Both the position numbers and the translations under genes were made by a program. The notes beneath the pieces were generated by a model. That model was given only the letters and a program-made list of their open reading frames with translations, was not told the DNA's origin and ran no database searches. Below, in pieces: positions 1 through 8,603 of a DNA stretch of 25,769 nucleotides. This DNA is from Chara braunii. Its lineage: Eukaryota; Streptophyta; Charophyceae; Charales; Characeae. Location of the stretch: contig BFEA01000014.1 of the NCBI GenBank assembly GCA_003427395.1, forward strand, positions 3,958,634 to 3,984,402, read 5' to 3'. Positions within the stretch are counted from its first letter, which is position 1. Each line of letters begins with the position of its first letter.

Positions 1-1220
1 CCGGTGTGGATCTTTGAGAGCAGAGTTTCGCACTCCACCGTGAGATCCACATCGGATAGGTGGACCTGCCATCCTACCGCTGTCAGCTGTAGTCATCTTG
101 AGGGAGTCGACGAGGTGAGGACCCGGCAAAGAATACTGTCAGGGGACTTTGGTGCCGTGTTTGGAACATATTGGTGTAGCACTAGATGCTCACCAAGAAG
201 TTCTGGATGTCTGTCATATCGACACATCATAAGATGCCTTACAAACAAGCACCGGCTCCTTGCAGAACCTTCTACCCGGTGCGGATCTTTGAGAGCAGAG
301 TTTCGCACTCCACCGTGAGATCCACGTCGGATAGGTGGACCTGCCATCCGACCGCTGTTGGCTGTAGTCATCTTGAGGTAGTCGATGAGGTGAGGACCCG
401 GCAAAGAAAACTCTCACTGGACTTTGCTGCTGTGTTTTTGGAACTTATTGGCGTAGCACTAGATGCTCACCAAGCAGTTCTGGATATCGGTTATATCGAC
501 AAATCATAAGATGCCTAACAAGCAAGCAGCGGTTGCTTCCAGGACGTTCTACCCGGTGTGGATCTTTGAGAGCAGAGTTTCGCACTCCACCATGAGATCC
601 ACATCGGATAGGTGGACCTGCCATCCTACCGCTGTCAGCTGTAGTCATCTTGAGGGAGTCGACGAGGTGAGGACCCGACAAAGAACACTGTCAGGGGACT
701 TTGGTGCCGTGTTTGGAACATATTGGTGTAGCACTAGATGCTCACTAAGCAGTTCTGGATGTCTGTCATATCAACACATCATAAGATGCGTTACAAGCAA
801 GCACCGACTGCTTGTAGGACCTTCTACCCGGTGCGGATCTTTGAGAGCAGAGTTTCGCACTCCACCGTGAGATCCACATCGGGTAGGCGGACCTGCCATC
901 CTACCGCTGTTGGCTGTAGTCATCTTGAGAGTCGATGTGGTGAGGACCCGGCAAAGAACACTCTTAGGGGTTTTTGCTGCCATGTTTGGAACTTGGCGTA
1001 GCACTAGATGCTCACAAAGCAGTTCTAGATGTCGGTTATATCGACACATCATAAGAAGCCTTACAAGCAAGCAGCGGCTGCTTGCAGGACCTTCTACCCG
1101 GTGTGGATCTTTGAGAGCAGAGTTTCACACTCCACCGTGAGATCCACATCGGATAGGCGGACGAGCCATCGTACCGCTGTTGGCTGTAGTCATCTTGAGA
1201 GTCGATGAGGTGAGGACCCG
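1..1220. repeat. Tandem repeat, ~275-bp unit, about 4.4 copies
   Basis: Units begin at 1, 276, 553, 828 and 1098, giving lengths of 275, 277, 275 and 270 bp and a last partial copy that breaks off near 1220. Copies differ by scattered substitutions and small indels. Each unit starts with an imperfect palindrome: GTGGATCT (5-12 in unit 1) pairs with AGATCCAC (43-50), and the core GAGCAGAGTTTCGCACTC (18-35) lies between the arms. Open frames run through several units on both strands but do not stay in one frame from unit to unit, so I regard them as chance. The array probably continues left of the window. Confidence 0.9.
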
Positions 1221-1531
1221 ACGATGTTCCAATTGGGACGTGCTCTTGTTTCGTGATGTGCAGATGCTTACCGGTGGTGCGTTCGATCCCCTCCTCGACG
1301 TGAAGCAAAGTGCGAGGGAATTGCTCAGGGCTCACACCAGAAGTGCGATTGAACTCGCACTTTGATGGAGAAACAGTTGCGCAGTCCTTCAACACGACGA
1401 TTTAATATGGACATTGGCTTGTCATTTCTATATCACAGGTTGAAAACGCAAACAAATATTTTTGTGTAGAAGATTCATATCCATTCATACAAGTATCTTT
1501 TGTCATCGCAAACATCGAAACGAAAACATCT
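1221..1531. other. Unique spacer between repeat arrays
   Basis: The 275-bp repeat stops at about 1220 and the 450-bp repeat starts at 1532. A plus-strand frame is open across 1221-1365 but is short and unrecognised. The only structured element is the perfect dyad at 1341-1362. From about 1400 the sequence becomes AT-rich. No gene is supported. Confidence 0.5.
1341..1362. repeat. Perfect 8-6-8 dyad AAGTGCGA-N6-TCGCACTT
   Basis: AAGTGCGA (1341-1348) and TCGCACTT (1355-1362) are exact reverse complements separated by six bases. The same 22-bp layout recurs at 6134-6155 (perfect) and 3186-3207 (one mismatch), and in weaker form four times inside the 450-bp repeats. The role is unknown; a protein-binding site or a mobile-element end are both possible. 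Confidence 0.7.
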
Positions 1532-2441
1532 CAAGTCAAATTGCAAAGCACACAGAGACATCGCAAACATCGAGGTGAAAACATCTCAAGTTGCGCACTG
1601 TTTTTCCAAAGGTGAAGTCTCAGAGCAGACGATCAGTTTCCAGAAACCATTCTATGCAGAAAATTCATTCAAGGGCAAATTGCAAAGCACAAAGACTTTC
1701 CAAATTGAACGCAAAATATCATACAATCCCACATTGCAAAGTGCATAGAGACTTTCCAAAAATCACAAAGTATATGGAGCCAAAGTGCGAATATGTTCTA
1801 ATTTTCCATATGGAACCAATAGTTCAATCACAAATGCACGGCATCCAAAGTGCGAATATGTTCGCATTTCTCACACGGAAACAACAACCAGCATCCAGTG
1901 GAGAGCATGAGATGTATTCCGGAGATAACAAAATTGGCAATCATTTAGTGCACCGCTGAATCCGTTAAACAACTTCAAGCACAAGTCAAATTGCAAAGCA
2001 CACAGAGACATCGCAAACATCGAGGTGAAAACATCTGAAGTTGCCTAGTGTTTTTGCAAAGGTGAAGTCTCACAGCACACGAACAGGTACCAGAAACCAT
2101 TCCATGCTGAAAATTCATTCGAGGACAAATTGGAAAGCACACAGAGACGTTTCAAAAAGTCATTGAACGCAAAATATCATACAATCCCACACTGCAAAGT
2201 GCATGGAGGCTTTCCAAATATCACAAAGTACATGGAGCCAAAGTGCGAATATGTTCTCATTTCTCATATGGAACCAAGAGTTCAATCACAAATGTACGGC
2301 ATCCGAAGTGCGAATATGTTCGCATTTCTCATACGGAAACAACAGCCAACATTCCGTGGAGAGCATGATATGTATTTTGGGGATAACAAAATTAGTGATC
2401 ATTCAGTGCACCGCTGAATCCGTAAAACAACTTCAAGCACA
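1532..2441. repeat. Two direct tandem copies of a ~450-bp unit
   Basis: Copy 1 spans about 1532-1981 and copy 2 about 1982-2441; both start CAAGTCAAATTGCAAAGC and end near CTTCAAGCACA. A fragment of the unit head also precedes copy 1 (1504-1531). Inside each unit a ~65-bp sub-repeat occurs twice, each starting with AAGTGCGA followed by a six-base spacer (1783, 1848, 2241, 2306). Plus-strand frames of 122 aa (1591-1959) and 95 aa (2130-2417) are read in the same register in both copies, but their differences do not spare amino acids and no domain is recognised. I treat the unit as non-coding. Confidence 0.85.
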
Positions 2442-3259
2442 CATACATTCTGGCGACAATTGGTTTCCAAATGGAGAACAAGTTCGCAACTGTTATAAGG
2501 AACCAATAGACAACATTCAATCGAGACAAGCAGAGGGGGTGAACCGTAAAACGGGGCGGCACAATGCAGAACAAGGGCGAGCCAAAACATATGAAAGCTG
2601 GTTGGTCGGGGTGGGGCGAGGGAGAGGGGCTTTCACACCACAAAGTCTCGCGAACGAAAGAGATAAGCACGAAACAATTTGGCGACTAAGAATAAATCGT
2701 CGATATCTTTCACATGAGTAAAAGAGGAGCACAACCTCGAAACGAACAAACGCAGCATGGTGCTGCCGCGGTCTGAGAGGACATAAGGAGAACAACCCGA
2801 AAATAAACAAAAGGAGCACAAAGTTGGGATATTCACATCCGATATGTAAGCGTCTACTTGAAAGGAAGTGCACCACGTGGCTGAGATATTTACATCGGCA
2901 TCTGAGCTTCTACTTCACGTAAGCGTCCGCTGCTACCCTCTAGCTGATGTTGCGCGGCAAGCAATGAGAACAACCCAAAAACAAACAAAGGAAGCACGGG
3001 GCTGCCGAAAGTCCTACGAGTAAAGATGACAGGTTCCACGAAATGAAGAACCCTTAAAAAATTGATACATCACGAGGCTGGGATATTCACATCGAGACCT
3101 AAGCGTTTACTTGACCAAAACGTCCACTGCAATTCGGCACCTCATGAAAACAACAACACAGTTTGAACCGGTTGACTGCTAGATCAAGTGGGAATAGATT
3201 CGCACTTCTGCTTATGGCATTTCAAAAAAAAAACTACGCGTATTTTGACAACAGTGGTA
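2442..3259. other. Gene-free stretch with diverged short repeats
   Basis: No convincing gene is seen. Three diverged copies of a ~40-50-bp motif (GATATTCACATC followed by AAGCGTCTACTTG-like sequence) lie at about 2823-2860, 2881-2930 and 3077-3130. Between them an A-rich motif of the type GGAGAACAACCCGAAAATAA recurs near 2727, 2786 and 2966. These look like the remains of an older tandem or dispersed repeat. Confidence 0.55.
3186..3207. repeat. 8-6-8 dyad with one mismatch
   Basis: AAGTGGGA (3186-3193) and TCGCACTT (3200-3207) flank a six-base spacer. It differs by one base from the perfect dyads at 1341 and 6134. It lies about 50 bases beyond the stop codon of the minus-strand ULP1-like gene. 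Confidence 0.6.
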
Positions 3260-4408
3260 TCATTCAGCGCCTTGGAGTATGTCCACCGCAATCCTCAGCC
3301 GGATGTTTGGAATGTCGCTTTGGGCTATCGGAAATGGTGGCGGACAGCCGCGTGCAAGAAATGAAGCGAAGGCGAGCATGAAAACACCGCAGCTCGACCC
3401 GTCCGATTATTGAGGGACACCACGAACAACCACCTTGGGCTCCTAGAGATCCACTTTCGTTTTTGGACCATAATGACAAACTGCTTCGTCACAGAGGTAT
3501 TGCGTGAAGTTCGCAATCACATCAGAAGAAAAACCGCCATCGTCTTGTATGAGGGAGTCGTAGTACTCCAACCGTTATTCTCGGAGACACAATAGGGTCC
3601 AATGCACTCCATGTTTATGGACAGGAATCAAGACCATCTCGTGCGAGAAAATATCCACATCTTTTGTCCATCTCGCAACCCTATCATGTCGATAGCCGCC
3701 ACGGATGAGCTTGGTATAGAAAAATGTGCTGAAAATATAAAGAGAGGGACACCCAGACAACACAACGTTGGCAAGCAAGGCCAAGTACGACTCCACCCCC
3801 TCGTCGGAAAGCCATTCCCCCTGAACAAGAGTTTGAAGACTTTTTCTGCTCAACGGAATTGAATTGACCCCTTTGCGAACCGAGCACACCACCTCGTGGC
3901 CGTTGCTGTAATCTCCACAGACGTTCCGCAACATTCTCAAGTCCGTAGCGCTAAGCTCCTCAGTAGGCAACGGAACGCGAAAACATGATGTAGCCCCAGC
4001 TGCACAAACACCCATAAACAAGTGTGAGGAGTGAGCACAAACCCCCTGGTGGAATGGCTAAGAACTGTCTGCCATTTTCCCAAAAAAGTTGTATCCCCGC
4101 TTGTTGAATGTGTCCTTCGCGATGTACTTAGGACACGGGCCTTTCAAGACACCCCGTTTGTCATCGTCATCAGACCCGTCAGACAAAGCAGTAACGCTCT
4201 CAATAGACACAACCAAATGTTTTCGCAGACCTTCCTCCTTATCTATTCCATAAGCCTTCAGAACCCTGACGGCTCTCTGGGAAAGGCGAGGCATCAGGAC
4301 CCTTTTAAACAACCCTACGCTTGACGACTTCTTCGGTGAAGCGGCCAATGACCTCCCTGAAAGACGTTTCTCGCGCACAGCTTTTAAAGGCTTCATGGGC
4401 AGGGACAT
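3260..4408 (-). pseudogene. ULP1/SENP-type (C48) cysteine peptidase, interrupted by four in-frame TAA/TAG codons
   Basis: ULP1/SENP enzymes remove SUMO-like modifiers; plant transposons often carry a copy. One minus-strand frame runs from a Met at 4408 to TGA at 3260-3262, about 380 codons, without a frameshift. Visible in order are the 'WLSDEGVESYL' motif, 'DIFSHEMVLIPVH', the catalytic His in 'HWTLL' (His codon 3602-3604), the catalytic Asp in 'EYYDSL' (3557-3559), and the catalytic Cys in 'SSCGVFML' (3389-3391). The frame is broken by TAG 4058-4060, TAA 3575-3577, TAG 3443-3445 and TAA 3407-3409. The last falls exactly where the family has its oxyanion-hole Gln (Pro-Gln-stop-Ser-Asp-Gly before the Cys). 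After the Cys a normal family-like tail of about 40 residues ends in TGA. The start is uncertain: the frame is open to 4493, and a plausible 3' splice site (TTCTACAG in minus-strand reading, at 4423-4430) could begin an exon near 4422. Under the standard code this is a pseudogene. Confidence 0.8.
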
Positions 4409-4653
4409 TAACAACCTCACACCTGTAGAACATAGAAAACAACCCACAACCCACAAACTTTTTTTTAACGAATGGTAACAGGTACATTTAATTTAGCCCA
4501 TGACATCAATTTAGACGAACAAAGAGCTGGCCAGTGACAAATATGCGAGTGATCCTATTCACAAATCTTACCGTGCTCGGGAGCCCTTTGAGGGAACTCG
4601 CCCTTCTGTCGCGCCACTGCGCCAACGTCCACGGACAATTCGAGGTTCTGGAC

Positions 4654-5250
4654 CTCGGCCACGGCTGTGTCGCTAACCAGCTCGGTGGCAACTTAGTCGC
4701 TTGGCAAGTCGATGGCTTCATGAAGCACCACTTCCCGACCGGTACTGAGGACAGATGCTCGATCACCCTGTTCGGCACCGCAACGGGTGGACGGAGAATC
4801 ATGATCTTTCCGCTGTGGATCCATCTTGATGCTGACGGCCACCTCCCCGCCTTCCACAGAGGATTCGACGTTCTGCATCTCGGCCACGTCTGAGTCGCTA
4901 ACCATCTCGGTGGCTGCCGAGTCGTCACCCAACTCTATGGCTTCATGAAGCACCATTCCGCGAGCGATGCGCACGACAGACGCTCGACCACCCTGTTCTT
5001 CACCGCATTGGGTGGGCGAAGAATCACCATCTTTCCGCTGTGGATCCGTCCAGATGTTCTGCATCTAGGTCACGCCTGAGTCACTAACCAGCTCGGTGCC
5101 TGCCGAGTCGTCACCCAACTCTATGGCTTCATGAAGCACCATTCCCCGAGCGCTGGTCAGGACAGACACTCGACCACCCTGTTCTTCACCGCAATGGGTG
5201 GGCGAAGAATCACCATCTTTCCGCTGTGGATCGGTCCGGATGTCGACATT
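4654..5250. repeat. Three tandem copies of a ~186-225-bp unit
   Basis: Units start at 4654, 4879 and 5065, each with CTCGGCCACG-like sequence followed by TCGCTAACCA. All contain ATGGCTTCATGAAGCACCA and a CTTTCCGCTGTGGATC segment. Copy 1 is longer because it carries an extra ~40 bp after that segment. In minus-strand reading the units encode similar peptides containing 'DPQRKDGDSSPT' and 'MVLHEAIELGDDSA', so this is a repeat within an originally coding frame. Confidence 0.8.
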
Positions 5251-5766
5251 CACCTCACGGCCTTCCACCACGGGTTCTCCGCCTTTCTCATCGCCATGAA
5301 CCCAAGCTTCCACCGTGGGTTCTTCTTCGTCTTCATCGTCACCAAGAACGGGAGCTTGCACAGACGTCCACTGACCTCCCTTAACGACACCCTCTCGCGT
5401 TATGGCCACAACCGAGCGACTGTGCAGAACGTCTTCGGACGTCCCGATCACCAGCGCTCATGCATGGAGCCACTTCACGTCTTCACGAGCCGGCCTGTGT
5501 CGAGTGTCCTCTCCCCGCTGTACAGCATGCGTTTCCCCCGGAGCTCCTACACTCTCACTGTCAGTGTCCACGGACGCACCCTCCGAAGCATGACGTTCAC
5601 ACTCGCTACCCCCAGTCTCCAACACTTTGCGAGACTGCCAGCGTTGAGTCTCCTCTTCCCGATGTAGAGCACGCGTTCCTGGAGAGCGCTTGTCTTCCCC
5701 AGGAGTGTGACGTTCGTTCTCGCTACCCCTGGTCTCCAACACTCCTGGAGCGGGCCCCTCCAGCAC
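4693..5766 (-). pseudogene. Repeat-rich acidic protein remnant, function unknown
   Basis: Three consecutive minus-strand open segments (5458-5766, 5065-5451, 4693-5064) share one frame and are separated by TGA 5458-5460 and TAG 5065-5067; TAA 4693-4695 ends the third. The peptide is acidic and hydrophilic, with the tandem repeat around 'DPQRKDGDSS' and 'VLHEAIELGDDSA'. No domain is recognised. Comparison of repeat copies shows that two stops are not simple C-to-T changes: TAG at 5065 aligns with GAG at 4879-4881, and TAA at 4693 aligns with TCG. It lies on the same strand between the methyltransferase-like and ULP1-like genes and could be a low-complexity linker of a larger gene or transposon. 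Coding status is uncertain. Confidence 0.4.
5504..5750. repeat. Two-copy diverged tandem repeat
   Basis: The segment at about 5504-5636 is repeated at about 5645-5750. Paired landmarks are TCCTCTCCCCGCTGTA/TCCTCTTCCCGATGTA (5508 and 5650) and TGACGTTC-N4-CTCGCTACCCC (5591 and 5707). The second copy is shorter by about 25 bases. In minus-strand reading it gives a repeated 'VLETGGSE.ERH' peptide. Confidence 0.6.
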
Positions 5767-6016
5767 GTCGCGAGACCGCCAGTCTCGAGTCTCAACACAT
5801 GAGAAGGGAGGCGATCAGGGTAACCCTGTGTCCAACTGAAGATGCGGGGGCCAGGACGTCACATTTTCTTGGCCCCGCGGAACTGTTGCGTGAGGAGCAC
5901 TTATGGCGGAGGGCGATGTCAGCAAATCCGAATGTATTCGGAGTTTGTGGCGGTCGCCCGAGCCGAGGGAACCGGAGGTCGCACCTTCGCTCCTTCGCAA
6001 TGCAGGCATCCCGCCT

Positions 6017-7714
6017 TCAAGGCAAAACAAAGACGCGCCCTCTTTCAGGAGCAAGGTGTTGAGCACAGGAGACCTCTGCTGCGCACGGCGGGATGGACTC
6101 TCCTGGGCAACGGGAAACAAACTCCTCGCAAACAAGTGCGAATCTACTCGCACTTTGATCAGACGTCAGGGTGACCTCGTCTCGCATGTCGGAATCTCGA
6201 CTCCCTACGCAGTGGGGGTCAGTTTCCATATACTGGGGACTCCCGGATGTTCTACGCGTTCCGCCCGACCCCTTCCCGCCCGACCCCTTCCCGCCCGACC
6301 CTTTTCCGCCCGACCCCTTTCCGCCGGACCCCTTCTCTACCGACGATGTCTCGCCCGTCCCCTTTCCAGCAAATTGTGAGCCGTCTCCTCCGCCACCTCC
6401 GCCGTCTCCTTCGTCTCCTCCGCCACCTCCGCCGTCTCCTTCGTCTCCTCCGCCACCTCCGCCGTCTCCTTCGTCTCCTCCGCCACCCCCTCCCGGATGC
6501 TGACCGGCTGGCGGAGGTTGCGACATGCGCCAGTCAATGCCACGAGACGGTGCCGTTTCGAGTGCGTAGAAAGGCGTTCGAAACTCCAACATGTTGTTGG
6601 CGTACAACTCATGTAGCTTTTGTTGTGCATACACATCGACGTCCGGATCGTTCCTCTCGGGGTTCATGAGTCTCAAATGCTCCACCAGAGAAGTTCTTGC
6701 CTTTCTCTTAAATGCACCTGCTCCCAGTCTCTTCAGTCCACTCCACTTGCCATCGGCCTCCTTTATTGCCATGACCCATATTCCATTCCTCACAACAGGT
6801 TGGAATATCCTTGGGTGCCAGACGACGTTGTGTCCCCAGACATCCTCCGCCGTGAACCGGTGATGCTTGCCGAAGAAGTAGAGTCTGTCATTCTGCCAGG
6901 TGTCATGGTCCAGAGGGAGCCTGTCACAAGGTTCGTGATCATAGTCTCTCTCTTCCTCCCCGTCATCAGACAATTGGTCGTCGACTGGTTCGCCCCGAAA
7001 CACACGCTTCAAACCGACAGGGGACGTGCTATATCTCAGAGGGCCACCTTCCTCTTCATCACCAACCTGTCCAACCACCCGAGGAAGTGGCATGGACTCG
7101 AAATCGAAGGTTTTGGAGTCGCTCAACTCCTCCATCTCTTCAGCGTCGAAAGGGTCCTCCTCGTCAAACTGTGACTTGTAGTTTTCCAAAGTGAGCGGTT
7201 TGGCCAGCGTGAAGTAAACGTGCTCCAGCCTTCTCAGGAAGTGCGAGACAGACTCCCTGGGTGCACCGTGGTACCCATTGAGCACAGCGAACACCAGGTT
7301 TCTCTGTCGACTGTATTCGAGGTCGGTCGGACCAGGCGGTCCGGGTCCGAAAAGGAAGTCCCAAACGTCCGTCCTTTTGTTCCCCGACAATTTCCAATAC
7401 ATGTCATGTTTGGGATCCCAGTTTCGTTCGCCGGTAGTGCGGGCAAACTCGCAAGCATTGAGAGTGTCTGCAACGCGTGTCTTCACAAACTCGTGAAGGT
7501 AGTCGATCATCTTCACCTCCTTCTCCAACGCAACGACGTTCCGACCGGTGCGGAGCAGTCCCCACACGACAGACGCATGCGCCTTCCCAAAGAAAAAAAC
7601 AGTTTGCCCAGCTTTGCAAAAGTTTTCGAGTAGACCAAGTAGACGGGACGGGTTCTGCTCCATCTCCCCGTAAGCAGGTCCTTGAGAACTTGTCACGCCG
7701 CCGTCCTCCCACAT
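6017..7714 (-). CDS. Large protein with methyltransferase-like N-terminal segment and Gly-rich C-terminal repeats
   Basis: The minus-strand frame is open from 7936 to the stop at 6017. I place the start at the Met at 7714 because 7869-7936 is antisense to a duplicated plus-strand coding tail; Met at 7663 is an alternative. Near residues 36-70 the protein reads 'AGQTVFFFGKAHASVVWGLL' followed by 'GRNVVALEKE'. This resembles the motif X/I region at the C-terminal end of beta-class DNA N4/N6-adenine methyltransferases (a Gly-containing loop, then an acidic residue after a strand). No DPPY-type catalytic motif is present, so if related it is an amputated enzyme. A middle region (about residues 95-400) is acidic with many Trp/Tyr and not recognised. 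Residues about 405-445 are GGGGGGDEGD repeats and about 458-484 are KGSGG repeats, both made by DNA tandem repeats. The long intact frame suggests recent coding, but a large part is low complexity. The methyltransferase link is tentative. Confidence 0.5.
   Translation of the reverse strand: MWEDGGVTSSQGPAYGEMEQNPSRLLGLLENFCKAGQTVFFFGKAHASVVWGLLRTGRNVVALEKEVKMIDYLHEFVKTRVADTLNACEFARTTGERNWDPKHDMYWKLSGNKRTDVWDFLFGPGPPGPTDLEYSRQRNLVFAVLNGYHGAPRESVSHFLRRLEHVYFTLAKPLTLENYKSQFDEEDPFDAEEMEELSDSKTFDFESMPLPRVVGQVGDEEEGGPLRYSTSPVGLKRVFRGEPVDDQLSDDGEEERDYDHEPCDRLPLDHDTWQNDRLYFFGKHHRFTAEDVWGHNVVWHPRIFQPVVRNGIWVMAIKEADGKWSGLKRLGAGAFKRKARTSLVEHLRLMNPERNDPDVDVYAQQKLHELYANNMLEFRTPFYALETAPSRGIDWRMSQPPPAGQHPGGGGGGDEGDGGGGGGDEGDGGGGGGDEGDGGGGGGDGSQFAGKGTGETSSVEKGSGGKGSGGKGSGGKGSGGKGSGGTRRTSGSPQYMETDPHCVGSRDSDMRDEVTLTSDQSASRFALVCEEFVSRCPGESIPPCAAEVSCAQHLAPERGRVFVLP
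6134..6155. repeat. Perfect 8-6-8 dyad AAGTGCGA-N6-TCGCACTT
   Basis: AAGTGCGA (6134-6141) and TCGCACTT (6148-6155) are exact reverse complements with a six-base spacer, the same layout as at 1341-1362. A related sequence with changed arms (AAATCCGA-N6-TCGGAGTT) lies at 5924-5945. This copy sits inside the 3' part of the minus-strand gene at 6017-7714. Confidence 0.7.
6261..6335. repeat. 15-bp tandem repeat, five units
   Basis: The unit CCGCCCGACCCCTTC repeats exactly or nearly so five times. In the minus-strand gene it encodes a five-residue Gly/Ser/Lys repeat (KGSGG). The unit length is a multiple of three, so copy-number change would keep the frame. Confidence 0.85.
6381..6492. repeat. 30-bp coding minisatellite, about 3.5 units
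   Basis: Nearly identical 30-bp units start at 6391, 6421, 6451 and 6481, preceded by a partial unit. The minus-strand gene reads them as Gly6-Asp-Glu-Gly-Asp repeats. Identity between units is very high, which suggests recent expansion. Confidence 0.9.
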
Positions 7715-7868
7715 GCTACGAGAGAACCTTTCCTCTTCCGCCACGTCGAAACACGCCACAGCCTGTCCTGATAGGTCTGACGAACACACAGGTTTCGAGC
7801 GGGCCGCCACCGTGTGTTTGGCCGGACTTGGACCTTTTGTCGGGCTACTGGCCGGGTAGACTACGCAT

Positions 7869-8018
7869 ATGTTTTCGGAGACTGCAACAGTCCACGAACC
7901 GCAGAGCCACGTATATGGATCATCTATGAATGTCATGTATGGCTTCGGTTCACGACCTCGTCCGCAAGAAACCTTATATGTGACAAGGTCCGGACGGGTT
8001 GTCAGATCTTGTGTTTAA
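7869..8018 (+). pseudogene. Detached 3' end of an unrecognised gene (copy 1 of a ~150-bp direct repeat)
   Basis: This segment matches 8342-8490 at most positions. Read on the plus strand both give the same C-terminal peptide style, starting 'FSE.ATVHEPQSHVYGSSM' and ending 'GRVVR.CV' at a TAA stop (8016-8018 here). Upstream similarity ends near 7863, where a two-base length difference shifts the register. The copy therefore carries only the last ~50 codons and a few bases of 3' flank. It overlaps the 5' extension of the minus-strand gene, so any minus-strand protein starting at 7936 would include antisense of this tail. Confidence 0.6.
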
Positions 8019-8033
8019 GAAAAAACATGTTGT

Positions 8034-8489
8034 GTGCGGTTGACTGATGACGGGTGTCCTTTTGCGAGAGTGCTATGTGTGGCTTCTTCAAACAAAAGTA
8101 GAAAACTCGTGGATGCAGTTGTGCTCGTGGTACGGAACGAGATGGTACTTCAGGGATCCAAGTTCAAGCCCGTGATGTCTCCCCCCGATGAAGATGGACG
8201 GTCAGATTTCGTGAGAGCAGGTCGGGTCAGATGTTTATCATTGTGGCATGAGGTGGAAGAGAAAGTGTCCGACATACGAGACTGTATAGGGAATTCCTTA
8301 GCACGATCAGGAGGGTTTGTCAGGATGAAATACATGTCCGTGTTTTCGGAGAATGCAACTGTCCACGAACCGCAGAGCCACGTATATGGATCATCTATGA
8401 ATGCCATGTATGGTTTCGGTTCACGACCTCGTCCGCGAGAAACCCCGTATGTCACAAGATACGGACGTGTGGTCAGACCTTGTGTTTAA
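8034..8489 (+). CDS. Unrecognised protein, C-terminal part or last exon
   Basis: A 151-codon plus-strand frame ends at TAA 8487-8489. The first codon of the open stretch is GTG, not ATG, so the true start or a 3' splice site lies inside; AG dinucleotides near 8100 and 8119 are candidates. The peptide contains 'MSPPDEDGRSDFVRAGRVRC', a likely helix 'EVEEKVSDIRDCIGN', and a basic tail 'RETPYVTRYGRVVRPCV'. No domain is recognised. Its last ~50 codons are duplicated at 7869-8018 with the frame kept in both copies, which supports this strand as coding. It could be the end of a host gene or of a transposon polyprotein. Confidence 0.45.
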   Translation: MRLTDDGCPFARVLCVASSNKSRKLVDAVVLVVRNEMVLQGSKFKPVMSPPDEDGRSDFVRAGRVRCLSLWHEVEEKVSDIRDCIGNSLARSGGFVRMKYMSVFSENATVHEPQSHVYGSSMNAMYGFGSRPRPRETPYVTRYGRVVRPCV

Positions 8490-8490
8490 G

Positions 8491-8603
8491 GGCGATTGTA
8501 ATTCTAATGAACTCTTCTGGTTTTACAACTATCTTGTGCTGTGTCACGATGTTACGTTGTCTTGCGATGTCGTGTCGTGTACTTCTATTACTTTTTGCTT
8601 AAG
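8491..8603. mobile_element. 113-bp insertion flanked by TTAAG repeats
   Basis: Copy 1 of the duplicated tail reads TTTAAG followed directly by AAAAAACATGTT (from 8014). Copy 2 reads TTTAAG at 8485-8490, then extra sequence, then TTAAG at 8599-8603 followed by AGAAAACATGTT. The extra 113 bp is thus bounded by direct TTAAG copies, as a target-site duplication would be. The ends show no inverted repeats, and the downstream anchor is only about 12 bases, so this is tentative. Confidence 0.3.

Noticed and set aside
1591-2417. Two similar plus-strand ORFs of 122 and 95 aa in the 450-bp repeats
   Set aside because: The shared frame follows from DNA duplication; differences are not biased to silent positions and no domain is visible.
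5131-6062. Plus-strand frames of 178 and 200 aa
   Set aside because: They are antisense to the repeat-coded minus-strand region and show no domain; their low complexity mirrors the repeats.
7715-7936. N-terminal extension of the minus-strand gene to 7936
   Set aside because: Part of it is antisense to a duplicated plus-strand coding tail, so the Met at 7714 is preferred.
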